Shown: positions 11,230 through 22,301 of the stretch, one piece after another
Numbering within the stretch: position 1 is the stretch's first letter
How the letters are laid out: each line of letters starts with the position of its first letter
From: Pyrenula massariospora
Taxonomy: Eukaryota > Ascomycota > Eurotiomycetes > Pyrenulales > Pyrenulaceae
Assembly (NCBI GenBank): GCA_021030905.1
Contig: JAGFMI010000001.1
Coordinates: 3,081,230-3,145,229 of the forward strand
Direction of reading: 5' to 3'
Length of the DNA stretch: 64,000 bases
The notes under the pieces: generated by a model
What the model saw: only the letters and a program-made list of their open reading frames with translations
Database searches by the model: none
What the model was told of the DNA's origin: nothing
Made by a program: the position numbers and the translations under genes

Positions 11230-11903
11230 AAAGCTAAGAGCGATGAGAGAAAGGTTTCAAACAACATATAAGCCTTGAATGTTTCGTTACCGCCAGTAGT
11301 GATTGTCTCTGCATCTTCGTCTTGCCATCGATCAAAAATGACCCCAACTGATGTCATTTTCCGTCGCACAAACCGAAGCTTTCGGCCACGCACCTGCACC
11401 GGGACACGCACCTTCTTCTCTCACAGTAGCATGGGCCGACCATTGCGTGAAAGGCTTTTGTCTACTAGGCTCTGCCGAAAGACTCAAGGTGGAATTGAGT
11501 GAATTCAAATTGTGTAGGGCAAAAAGGTTTGAAACGGCAGAATCCAAACCATTCGAGCCTGCGATGGGATCCGCATCTGTAAACATGCTCCATCATTTCG
11601 GCAAGGGCAATGTGGAGGGCTTCTCCGGAGAAAGTTTGATTTGCATGGAAGGAGAATGCTTGAACGCTACAGTTATGATACCAAAATAGACCATTGTGAC
11701 ATGAGCCCTGAGATAAAGTACCTTAATTGTGGCTCTAGGCCAGGCTCATGGGGCGAAGCTATTCCGAAAAGGGTTGCCAAACTTTGATTGGTCAAATTCG
11801 CCCTGGAGGCCTTAATCTCTTACCTTTTCTCCCTGTTGACGCGCGAATAAATTTCTTTGCTCTTCTCGCTCAAAATGATGTCTGGCGAGCGCTCATCGGC
11901 ATT
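11230..11903. promoter_or_regulatory. Divergent promoter region
   Basis: About 675 bp separate the SelO gene (-) and the transcription-factor-like gene (+), so this stretch must contain both promoters. Frames crossing it have no domain content. No single operator can be assigned. Confidence 0.4.
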
Positions 11904-13478
11904 ATGTCTCTCACATTTATCGCTTCGACGCCTTCCGGGGCTGCAACCCGGACGGTCTCGGCAAAGGACCGGCGAAGAATACGGAGTCAGGTGATGAAGA
12001 CGAGCTGGGGGGAGAAGAAGGGAACAAAGAGAAAAAGAGTGCGATTCGTTGATGTAGAGGATGATTGCAAGAAGAATGCACGTGCTCAAGGATTCTGGAG
12101 AGAACCGGTATGTTTTGCGGTAGTGAGGCTTCAAGAGTCTTAATATCAAAGAGCCGGCTGTAAAGTGGTTGTAGAGAATTCAACACTCAATTTATGGTGA
12201 TGCTGACTGGAACTTCCATGACAGACACCAGCGCCCAGTCTCACACAGCATGCATCAGTCCATTGTAGTTCTTCTGCTCAAGTCCTCGAAAACACTGGGG
12301 CATCCTATCTTACGCCACCCGACTCTATTTCCGACGTCGACGTCTCAACACAGCATGACGAAGGCGGATACGATGAATTCGAAGAAGAGGGCGCTCTTGA
12401 CTATCAGCTATTCTCACAAAACAGTGACTCAAACTCACCTCATTCTTCCTTACCTCCTCTCTCAAACTTGGGTATTGACCCTTATGGCGACGCTTCTCTA
12501 CCGCTGCGCCCCGTCACAGGTTATTATCTTAGTCACTACCTAAACAGCCTGCTTCCACAACTTCATCCTTTTTCCGTCCAGCAGAGCCTATTCCGCCGCA
12601 CTCTCGTCTCCAATCTAGCTTCTTCCCCACTTCTTCTGGCGTCCACACTTGCAATCGCTTCTTTACGATTGGACAACTACTCGAACCGCATCCTCGAGCT
12701 ATCATCCTTTTACCAAAACCGCAATCAATCTATCCCAGAAAATGACATTCCGCATTCCTTCCGATTCAAAGCCCACACCACACAACTCCTCCGCGACGCC
12801 CTTTCCCGCCCAAACTGGCAAATCCCACCCTACGACATCCTCGTCGCGCTCATCAACCTCGCCTCATACGCCAGCCTCGTCTCCTGCCACGCAGAAGCAC
12901 GCATGCATCTCCACGGCCTCCACGCCATCCTCCACAAGTGGCCCCTAACCCCAACCCATCAACACCTGTCAACCGACGAGTCCACGGCCCTCGACGCCGT
13001 CCTCGGCACCACCCGCAACAACAGCATCCTCTGGCCCAAATCCCTCTCCCTCGCGCGCGTCAAGCGCATGATCAACTGGCAGTCCACGCTCCCGCCCATC
13101 GTCGGCCTCGGCACGGCCGGCACCCGCAACGCCTTCGGGCAGGGCGAGCTCGAGTTCCTCGACGCCGCCAGAAGCGTGGGGGTGGGGTACTGTTTCCTCG
13201 GGCTGGGGGAGGGAAATGAGCTACTAAAAAGACTGATCGCCCAACCACCGAAGATAGATGTGGAGCGACTCAGGCGGGGGTTTGGGGCGGCGAGGGTGCC
13301 GAGGCAGATGAGCTGTACGACGGCGAAGCCGGATGGGTTCAAGCCGACGTGTCGAAGGATCGGGTGTGATGGGCAGCGGTTTGGGTCGTGGGCGAAGGCG
13401 AGCCATGCGGTGATGATTCAGGCGATTGAGGCGCTGTTGCTGCAGGAGTCGTGGGTTATTGATTCGTGGCGGGATTGA
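11904..13478 (+). CDS. Fungal-specific transcription-factor-like protein
   Basis: Exon 1 (11904-12107) and exon 2 (12225-13478) flank a 117-bp GT-AG intron with a TGCTGACT branch site; phase 0 on both sides gives 485 residues. The N-terminus has the pattern FIAS...RRRIRSQVMK, followed by a basic KRKR segment. This short conserved N-terminal block is common to many fungal proteins annotated as transcription factors that lack a Zn2Cys6 cluster. A disordered acidic part follows (SISDVDVST, EFEEEGALDY), then an alpha-helical regulatory-type region with GQGELEFLDAARSVG near the C-terminus. No DNA-binding zinc cluster is seen, so a regulatory role is an inference from the family. Confidence 0.7.
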
Positions 13479-13689
13479 AACAAGCGAGTATTCACAACAA
13501 GAAAATCCGATTCGAATGCGGAGCCCCGAGGAACAGGTACAGCAACTGCCACCGCGCCAAATGCCTGACAGGCTGCAGATGCGCAAAACTATATTTATAT
13601 TTCCGCGCCGACCACCGTCCATACGTCCGTCACGCCAAACCAGAGCGCCTGCCGCAGCGCACACTCACGCTCGATGTAGTAGGACGCTA

Positions 13690-13875
13690 TCAGGGTTCAT
13701 GAAGGCAGTGGGGCACCACGCTCTTGACGGGACCGAGGAAGAAGCAGGGCTGCGCGAAGAGGCCCTTTCTGGTGGTTACGGCGGGAGTGGCTATGGCGGT
13801 AGGCCCTAGAGGAGGACGAGCGCGGGATCGGAGCACATAGGCGATGAATTGGCGTGCGCCAGAGTTCGTCGTCAT
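13690..13875 (-). CDS. Small basic protein, hypothetical
   Basis: A 61-residue frame from an ATG at 13875 starts MTTNSGARQFIAYVLRSRAR and is rich in Arg, Pro and Ala with few acidic residues, like a mitochondrial leader or small mitochondrial protein. The frame stays open upstream to 14028. No domain is recognised. It lies tail-to-tail with the transcription-factor-like gene. It could be real or chance. Confidence 0.3.
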   Translation of the reverse strand: MTTNSGARQFIAYVLRSRARPPLGPTAIATPAVTTRKGLFAQPCFFLGPVKSVVPHCLHEP

Positions 13876-14194
13876 TGTTGGTGTGGTGAGCGGTGGAAGG
13901 TGAGGGGATAGATTACGGGGCCAGAGTACATAGATATCCAAGTAATATGATATATGATAGCTTGTAGACGAGGCGAGGCGATAAATAGCATCCCACCAAA
14001 GTTTCGCCTTCGGGAACATTTTCTCCATATATGCTTAATACCAGAAGTCAAGTCTCGTATCATACGATCGCGAGGTAGCCAGGTACTCGTACGGCACTGT
14101 ACATCACACATCCACACTCCGACCATCGGATATTGGTAGCAAATTTCCACACACAACCCAATTCCACATCTGTAAAATACACCACCACCCTCCC

Positions 14195-17141
14195 TCAATA
14201 CCTAACCCCCACCTTCCAAACCGGCACCCCCTCCAAATTCCCATCCTCCATCCCACTCCACCCCACCCTCCCCTTCTCATCCAACCAAGCCCCCTCATCC
14301 GTCGCCTGGATTCCCTTCCCCTCGCACTTCCGCAGCTCCTCCCTCGACAGCCCCTCCTGATCCCGCGGCAACCACAGTTTCGGGGTGCCTGACGTCAGCG
14401 CGGGGTTGAGATACGCCTTGCGGATGTCGTCGGCGGAGTAGGAGGGGGGGTCGAGGTCGAGAGCGGACGGGGAGGCGCGGAGCCAGGAGGCGGCCTGGCG
14501 GCGGGAGCGGATGATGAGGGCGTGGAAGGAGGGGAGGAGGCGGGTGGTGAGGGGTCGGAGGAAGGGCGGGATGGAGAGGGTGTTTTGGTAGGTTTCGATG
14601 GTGTCTTCGGGGGTGTCGAGGCCGTCTTCGAGGAGGGGTGCGGATTCAGACGGCTCGCGCTCTCCGTCGGGGGAGAGGGGTGGGAGGTATTGTTCTAGTG
14701 GGGTGAGGATGCGGGCCATGAAGAGGTTGATGATGATTGTGAGGATGAAGAGGATGAGCATGAGGACTGGTGGGCCGGTGGCTTTACGAGCCCCAAACAG
14801 GCCGATGAGACAGAGTTCGGCGATGTAGACCCCGATCATGATGTGTTGCAAGGCGCGGGCGTAGGCTTCGCCTTGAGTATCGATCTTCGCTTGCACTGCG
14901 TAGAGGAGCTGGTATCTGTATGCAAGGTAAAAGAGGTAAACTCCAGCTGTTGCAAAACCAAGCACTAGCGGCGCGATGCAAGAGTATGCGATGGCGATGA
15001 TAGCGAAGTTGGCGAATTTAGGGTAGACGCTTCCCCAGCTGATGCCTTTCATACTTGTGTAGCGAGAGAATTTATCGCGCGGAGTGTAGTCGAACAAGTA
15101 GCCGAAAATTATGTACTCTAGAAGATCAGAATAATTCAACACGGTTTTTGCAGCGGATGAGGTGCCCTGAAGGATGAAGTAAGAGAGGTAGAAGTTGTTG
15201 GAGGTTGGAAGCTTCTCTGCCAGCAGGTCAGGAATTTTAGAGGGATCCTTGGTAATCGTTGTGGCAACTGCTGCAGCACCAGAGGAAAATGTTGTGATGA
15301 GAAAAACTTGGATGACCTGGAAGGCCATGTACCAGGTCTGAGTCTGAAGCTCCGCTTGCGGGGTGGTGGGTTCGCCAGATTGCTTAGCAACATCTGCAAC
15401 TGCTCAGTAAAACCCTTTGAAAGAGTTGAGATGGTACATACAGCGAAAGAAGTAGACGACATAAGATGAAAGAGTGCTCGTAACCAGAGGCGGGACAAGG
15501 CCCTTGATTAAGCCCAGCACAACGTCTGGTAGCTGGTTGATAAATTGAAGCCATTGAACGCGATCGGTAAGATAATCAATGTTGGCTAGGGTGCCCACAA
15601 AGCTCGAAATCACCGACCAAAAAATGATTGTCATAGTAATGATGGCGGTGCCGATGGAAGCCCATGACACTCGCACTGCCGGCTGGATGGCAAGATTCTT
15701 CCACAGGACTTCTTTTGGCTGTACCCCCATAAACCTCGATTTGGTAGGTAAGAGGGAGTGAAATTGAACCTCCTTGTACGCATTTCTTGCGGCAGCCTGG
15801 GTCTTATAAGCAACGAATACAGCAGAACCACGGCGGCTCTCATGATCACCCGAGTCCCGCAGCTCCGTGACGCGGTTAGCTATGTCAGGGACTTCCTCAC
15901 GTAAGCGATTGATTGTGTCAACTTTCTCTCCAATAATTGGAGTCACGTGGTGCGTTGGTCGTTCCTTTCTAAATAAACGTTGTACGAGCTTGATCCCTGG
16001 GCCGTGTTCAATTGAAGGATTCCGCCTAGAATACGTATTCTTGGTTGATTTGCGTAGATACTTCACTTCGGCACCTTCAAGGTCCATAGCTTTGCCCTTT
16101 CGTTCATCGGCAAGATCTTCAAGCTCTGCGATCTCTGTTATAGGCCAGAACTCCTCGGCGTCCTTACCAAAAGCATTCTTGAAGCTTGGAGACTGTATCA
16201 CTCCATCAGGTATACCGGTGAAAAGGACCACTCTGGTAGAGAGTCTTGCAGCATTGGCTTTGGAGAAAAGATAAGCCTGTCGAATACCAACGAGGAACAA
16301 TCTTTCCCGTATCAATGTGAGCATGATAAATCCTATGCCTTTTAGTCTCAATAGACAACTTGAGATAGATGAATGCTTACCGAAGAAAAGCCATGCTACA
16401 ATAGCATGTGCGTATAGACGTTTGCTACCGCTAATATTGCTGAAACTAATACGGGCAAGTTGGGTGGCATTATTGCCGCCGGTAGCATTGACGGGAAATA
16501 GGATGGGCCAAGTGATGCAGCATCCGACGGCGCAAATGTACACTACCAGCTTGAGGAATCTCAAGAAGAGGAAGGCATCCAGGGAGTGATGTTGAAGGAC
16601 AAATTGATCAGTGAGAATCCGGTAGTCATGAAACCAGCCAGTCCGCGACAATGTCGACGACGGTGTCCGATCTCTGCCTCGAGTAAGAAACTTCGACCAC
16701 AGCATTGATACTGCTCCCACTCACCTCTCGGGTATGATCCCCAGGAACGTCCGAGGCGTAAAATGCCTTGGATACCATGGGCGAATCGTAATAAAGATGG
16801 CAAGAAAGAGCAGGGCTGTGACGAGTGTAGGAACTAAAGTTGCGCCAATTTGAATGAGTGAAGAAGAACCAGTCGGAGGGCTATCAGATTCAGATTCCTG
16901 AATAGCCCGTTAGCAATGTGATCGGCACATTCTGGAAAATTTATCCAGCGAGTTCAGCTCCAGATGGTGAGATTTTTTGATGAAGTGTTTCTGAGTAACC
17001 GACAAGGATTGGGGTAAAGCCTGGGGTGACCCTTCACCCAAGGATTTGGGGTAGCCTTGAGTTGGGGCTTTTCAAAGCACTTGCCTTGTCTTCCCATGTG
17101 GATACGTTTCCGGCAACCAACCCAATGAAGGACTGTGCCAT
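14195..17141 (-). CDS. Csc1/Rsn1 (TMEM63/OSCA, DUF221) stress-gated cation channel
   Basis: Five exons (17141-17085, 16897-16725, 16673-16381, 16332-15442, 15393-14195) give 870 residues, the usual size. Domains in order: N-terminal membrane helices (TLVPTLVTALLFLAIFI), conserved GCCITWPILFPVNATGG, the cytosolic RNA-binding-like segment (about residues 180-390), the channel membrane core (AFQVIQVFLITTF onward), and the C-terminal PHM7-type extension with AYLNPALTS and LWLPRDQEGLS. The family forms plasma-membrane cation channels opened by hyperosmotic stress. Three introns are GT-AG of 48-51 bp. The first intron (17084-16898) would use a GC donor (AAG/GCAAGT) with a good GCTAAC branch site; that first exon of 19 residues is the least certain part. 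Confidence 0.88.
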
Positions 17142-19324
17142 GGCGAGTATTCTGATACTTCAAAGAAACCAATGTTCCTCAACAGCACGAGAGCATTATG
17201 GATGGCGAAACAAAAGATCTTGGGTCTGTAGGAAGTGCAATTCTGCAGGCAGGCTGAAGCTTGTTTGTCAAGGCCTTGGCGATGACGGCACTATGGCTTG
17301 GAGGAATTCGCGGTTGGGGGCTCCGGGCCTTCCAGCACGCTCCCACCACTCAAAGCATGGCCCAAAGGTCGCCGGCGTCCCTGGAGTCTGCCCTGAATCG
17401 GATCCTTTCCGGACCAACCAAATGCCGTACTTGTCCTACCCAAAAAGTTCGCATTGTCACTATCACGGTTTTTTAAACATAACTCGCCACTAACAGGCGA
17501 CCCATGGGCTGATTTAAAAGTCGTTTGAACAGCGTGTTTACAGTTTTGAATAACTACCCATCTCAAAAGCACAAGCCGATTCTTTCGAGTAAGGGTGGTC
17601 AGCCTATTGGTGCATCCAAGAGCTCGAACCCAAATACTATGCCGTCTGTCAAGTTTCTCCGCCACAATACTATCCTACTCAAGTATAATGCCGTGAGAAG
17701 CATAATGCCTTTCATAGTCAAGCTCGTATTTACAGTTGATTTTTCCACGAGGCTTTTCTTTTCATTACCGCCCAGCTAACACCTGGTCTCTGCTGGCCGC
17801 CTTTGATGTTGCACTACCTCACCTAGAAAATATACAGGTTCGAAAGCGTCCTGAAGAATGTCGCCCGAATGCCAGGGCGTCGCCAACCATGAAGTATTCG
17901 CAAAATTAAGCAGGCTACCACGATGTCCTTTCCGAACTTTCACTTCATTATCGAGGGAGTGGATGACAGAGTCAGCAGGAGACGATGAAACGCCAGACCC
18001 CAACGATCCCGCTTTTGATGCTACTGTAGGATTATACCCGGCCTTGTGCAACCTATTGAGTCAAGCCTTACCGACCCTTGTCTTATCCGAATTATGAGGC
18101 TTCTACAACGCGTCTCACCGGAGAAGGACGGCGGTACCTTCTTCTACCTGACTAAAGCACTCTTACCGAGCTTAGAGAGCCCATATCCCCATGACACCAG
18201 GTTCGGATGTTCCTCTCTGGTGGAATACTTGGGAAAGCTCAGCAACGTCTTGAAAGTAGTCGTGATACTACGAGTGACACGTCTTTCGGAGGCGATATCC
18301 CTGCTTAAATCGCTCGCGGGCGAATTTGAGCATCTGGCATTCGGCTGTGACCGCGCAACAAGGACGTATCACATACGCGACAAAGTACGTTGTACAAGGA
18401 TCAGGTAAAGACTGTCCAACAACGGGAGCGCCGTGATAGTGTCTGCAATTGTACTGCGCTGGCCCGCGCTATCCCGTCATAGTAGTATTCTGAGATAGGA
18501 TAGATATCCTTGCTGATATTGACACGGCCTATTTAGCTGAAATACGGATACACAATTAACTACTAAGGCTCGTAGATAAAAATGGATTCTAAGTAGATAT
18601 CCTCGCTTTGCTCCTCAGTTGTAGGCACCGGCCTGCGTGGTATAAATGAGCGTATTCGGCTACCTTTTGCGCATAATTGGATTCGAGGAGAGCATACTTC
18701 TCCTTCTAAATTTGGTAGGGCAAAAAATAGTATCAGACTGTGGGTCGTGATGGATATGTCTATGTGTAACCGTTGTTCTACTTTGACAATCGAAAATCTT
18801 TGAATGCTAGCGGGTCCTTTGCTAATCGTTAATCTTATGTAAAAGTCGGGTCCACCGCTATTCCGAGTCCACTTACTCCTTGTAACAACGCCGACGGAGA
18901 TAACCGCATCATCCATGCAGCCAATGACTTCAACGATGCTTCGTGTTGCCAATTTGCATCTGTCAGTTAACATGGCCTGACCCAGAGAGGCGGTTCGGCT
19001 CGACAGCGGCTTTCAAGCACGGCTTCTTATCCGATGGAAGGCTTGCATTAGCGTTCTGCTCAGCCAGCCAGGTACTGATAACTACCTCTTAGTAAACGAA
19101 CAAGCATTCGCCGGCTCAAGGGCAACAATTTCTGCTGACAATCTTCAAGTAATCTTCCTTGGCGCGTTGCGCGAAAAGGCGGAGTCTGCAAGCTTCAAAA
19201 GACATGCCTCTCCTTCCACTTCTCTCCTGTCAGGAAATGGTTCCTGGTGCTTCATTTTTATTTTTATTTTACCGTTCAGGCCCTGGCTGGATTCTGAGCT
19301 TTACGCTTCTCGTTGGCCATCGCG
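17142..19324. other. Gene-poor stretch
   Basis: Short frames at 17858-18408 (+, with two abutting protein-like pieces) and 18563-18973 (-, 136 codons) have protein-like composition but no recognisable domain, start context or introns. They may be remnants. The rest, including an AT-rich part at 18480-18600, shows nothing supportable. Confidence 0.35.
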
Positions 19325-20071
19325 ATGCCGGAAGAATATGACGCCATTGCCTCAAAATATGAGTCTGATATGAAGCTCTTACCACAAGAACGATGCATGG
19401 ACTACCATTTCAGCAAAGTTGTGGGAGACGTTTCCGGGTACCGCGCCCTTGACCTCGCTTCGGGAACAGGAGTATCTTCTCGGATGCTTCTAGCACAGGG
19501 TGCTAAGCAAGTTGTCGGCCTAGATATTTCAGCAGAGATGGTCGCCAAGGCCAAAGATGATGCTAAGGATGATCCACGTTTACGATACGAAGTCGCAGAT
19601 TGCAAAGCACCACTGGGTTTTGCGGACGAATTCGACATGGTCACTGGTGCCTGGCTGCTTCCTTTCGCGGCAAACAAGGAAGAACTCACGCAGATGTGGC
19701 GGAATATTGCCCAGGCTCTGAAACCAGGCGGCCGCTATGTAGGAATTACTTCGAACGTCAAACGAGAAGTCGGTGGAAACAGATCGTTCAACCCGAAGTA
19801 TGGCTTAACAGCGGAGTTCATTGAGAAGATCCCTCACGGCTACAAGCTCAGGGCTACTATGCATACCGAACCACTCATCCAGTTCATCGCCTACAGCCTC
19901 CATCCAGATCTGTACATATCTTGTGGGCAAGAAGCTGGCATGGTGGACATTCGTTTAGAGGAGGCGACCTGGGAGACTTTGCCTCCCGATCTCGATCGTC
20001 AATGGTGGCAAGAATTTGTGGACAATCCAAACTATGTGATCGTGACCGCGAATCGCCCGGAGAAAAGCTAG
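19325..20071 (+). CDS. Class I SAM-dependent methyltransferase
   Basis: Intron-less, 248 residues from the ATG at 19325. Motif I is ALDLASGTGVSS (residues 41-52), the acidic residue ending strand 2 is in VVGLDIS, the motif II/III region is YEVADCKAPL, and the post-motif LKPGGRYVGIT closes the Rossmann core. The N-terminal EEYDAIASKYESD is typical of small-molecule methyltransferases of the UbiE/Methyltransf_25 type. The substrate cannot be read. There is no biosynthetic partner immediately next to it. Confidence 0.85.
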   Translation: MPEEYDAIASKYESDMKLLPQERCMDYHFSKVVGDVSGYRALDLASGTGVSSRMLLAQGAKQVVGLDISAEMVAKAKDDAKDDPRLRYEVADCKAPLGFADEFDMVTGAWLLPFAANKEELTQMWRNIAQALKPGGRYVGITSNVKREVGGNRSFNPKYGLTAEFIEKIPHGYKLRATMHTEPLIQFIAYSLHPDLYISCGQEAGMVDIRLEEATWETLPPDLDRQWWQEFVDNPNYVIVTANRPEKS

Positions 20072-20179
20072 AGCGATGTTCTCAGGAGTCTACGTCGACT
20101 GCATAACAGAAGTCTCACCACAGCGAATAGTTCAACCCTCGACTTCTCCGCGCTGACACTGTCTCGACGATAAGTATTG

Positions 20180-20607
20180 CTATTCAAGCATGAACTCGGC
20201 CATCCGCTGTCGATGCTGCCACCCAGCTACATCCATTCGCCATGTCTCCATAGCCGATTCGTTTTGTCTCATCTCCTCATCGTAGATGATGGCATGTCGC
20301 TCGATAACCCTTATTGCCACACTGGCCTCCGTTGTCCCATTGAATCTGCCTTTGAAGTGTTGATGCTGGTGGCGGAGCGCGTGTGAAACGTCCACGAGCC
20401 AGTTGTGCCGGTTCATAAAGCTATCCAGATCTTAAGTACCCTCACGCATCTCCTGCTTCAGCCGTGTCAGCGCAGGTATATGTTCTGGAAAATCTTTCGG
20501 CCACGTCTATCAGTTTCGCGCTCTTGAAATAGCTGTGGGAAGCACTTACTGAGATCGGGTTTTTGCGGCGCTGGACCAATGTCGACAACAGGTCCAGGGA
20601 AGACCAT
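20180..20607 (-). pseudogene. Probable decayed small gene (two exons), unrecognised family
   Basis: Exon 1 (20607-20550) starts MVFPGPVVDIG and ends at a GTAAGT donor. The next exon reads EHIPALTRLKQEMREG and, after one in-frame stop, continues as DLDSFMNRHNWLVDVS and on to the stop at 20180. The protein-like character on both sides of the stop suggests a recently broken host gene of about 120 residues, or a missed intron. No domain is known to me. It follows, on the same strand, the larger decayed block at 20634-21300. Confidence 0.45.
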
Positions 20608-20633
20608 CACGATCTGGATCTACTTATGATCTA

Positions 20634-21300
20634 AACATAGCTTCTTGTAGTGAGCGGACAAGAAAGCGTTGTGGGATGGTCTTGTCAGCGATTGCGGTTC
20701 GTATGTTGAGCTCATGCGTAAAGAACCACCGGTCATCAAATACATCCCTTTGCACCTACAAGACCAATTATATACACCAAGCGAGTCGTGTGCAGATCAA
20801 ATCAGGAGTAGTCACAGAGCCAATAGTTGCTAAATTCACGAGTTTCGGTAAAGCGCCAACGGACGGAATATCCATTTTCTTAATTTGCTCCCGATCAGAG
20901 GTTCCATGATGGTGTTTATCCCGCGCAAATTCCCAAACCTATTGCGTTGCCTAGTCGCGTGGCGCCCCCTGCCTTTCATAAAATGGTAACACAACCTGTT
21001 TCTTCCCGTCCTTTACCCTCTTAAGCATCCTCCTTCGAAAATCTAAACCACGAAGCCTTACCGTTTTCGGGTAGTGTTAGCTAGGGAATTTTCAACCAGA
21101 ACAACCGACTTGGGCAACGGAGTATTAGCAATAACGAGACATCCAAGCTCAGTCGCTGTTTCATCGACAAGATTCGCTTTTAAGTCAAGAAACAGGTCGT
21201 TTATTTATGCTTGGAGATGGCTCTTGAGCAAATTTCTTTGAAATTGCTAGCCTATCTTGCACCAGTCGCTCCCCAAACCCGGTGTTAGGAATCTATATTC
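20634..21300 (-). pseudogene. Decayed minus-strand gene block, unrecognised
   Basis: Read on the minus strand, protein-like pieces appear in order: DLKANLVDETATELGCLVIA, RRMLKRVKDGKKQVVLPFYERQ, WEFARDKHHHGTSDREQIKK, MDIPSVGALPKLVNLAT, and a last piece DVFDDRWFFTHELNIRTAIA running to EAMFRS. They are separated by several stops or frame changes, only some of which could be introns. I do not recognise the family. The order and strand match the small decayed gene just downstream, so they may be parts of one locus. Confidence 0.45.
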
Positions 21301-21642
21301 TCAGCTTTGATATACTCTATATTAGATACTTCTACATTGGTCTGAAGTTCCAATAAAACCTTTTCCTCGTTAAGTATTCTTCACACCGACTCGACGTCAA
21401 AGGAATCTCCTACGGCGGGTTGAGAAGAGCTGTTGATGCAATCATAAGGCATTGATGAACAGCAAAAAGGTACTTGAAGAGCCAGGATCAACATTTCTAA
21501 TCAACTGGATCCCTAATTAACTCGACGCCAAAGGACATCCCCACCACTCGCTTGCTCGGCTATTGGTTCAAGCGCCTTGATCCTCTCTCTCAACGACAAC
21601 GAGTGCTCTTGCCGCGATACCGACGACCTCCAGTCTGTGATT

Positions 21643-22301
21643 TCAAGCCCCTGCCTCACTCTGCTCCTCCACAACAGTCCCCAACCTCATCTCGGCAATC
21701 TTCACGCCCGCTTCCAACCTCCGCAAAACATCCGTCGCTTGTTCAGCGAACCACTTCCTCTCCCCTAACCCATGGCTCGCGTCGTCAAGCTTCCTCTCAA
21801 TCGTCCTCCGCAAAACATTCGCTTCCACCGTGCCGTCAAACTGGGATTGTAGAGCCAAGAGAGTCGCTTGCGCATGGTCTACGAAACCATTAATTGTTAC
21901 GGCGTTGGCGTCTATGTGAGACAAGAGGCGCTTTAGGCGATCGACGTGTTCTTTGACTTTCGGAAGTTGGGCGGTTGATATCGTTTGAAAATCTGATGAC
22001 AAGTTAGAGGGACTGTTTTCTTGTCGTCCGGACTGGTTAACATAAGCCATGGCGCATCATGTATTAGCCGGACGGGCCCCAGGACTCACTATCAGATGCG
22101 CCATGATCTTTGTTCCCCAGCCTCGAATAGGGAGCTGATATGAGAGCAAACTCGTGTCATGCATTGAAATATAAAGTGAGATGACATACCGATACTGGAG
22201 ATCATCAGCTCTAGATTTTCCACAATCTTCCTGATGTTGACCTTATCATTGCTTCGAATCACAGTACCCCCGGGGGTAGTAACACGACGGATAGTTGCCA
22301 T
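21643..22301 (-). CDS. Coiled-coil hypothetical protein
   Basis: Three exons (22301-22190, 22134-22090, 22019-21643) with 55- and 70-bp introns give 177 residues in matching phase. The N-terminus MATIRRVTTPGGTVIRSNDK is followed by helices with heptad-like spacing (VKEHVDRLKRLLSHIDANAV and VLRRTIERKLDDASHGLGER). No domain is recognised. The start is supported by clean GTATGT and GTGAGT donors in the expected frame. It looks like a small structural or scaffold protein of fungi. Confidence 0.6.
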
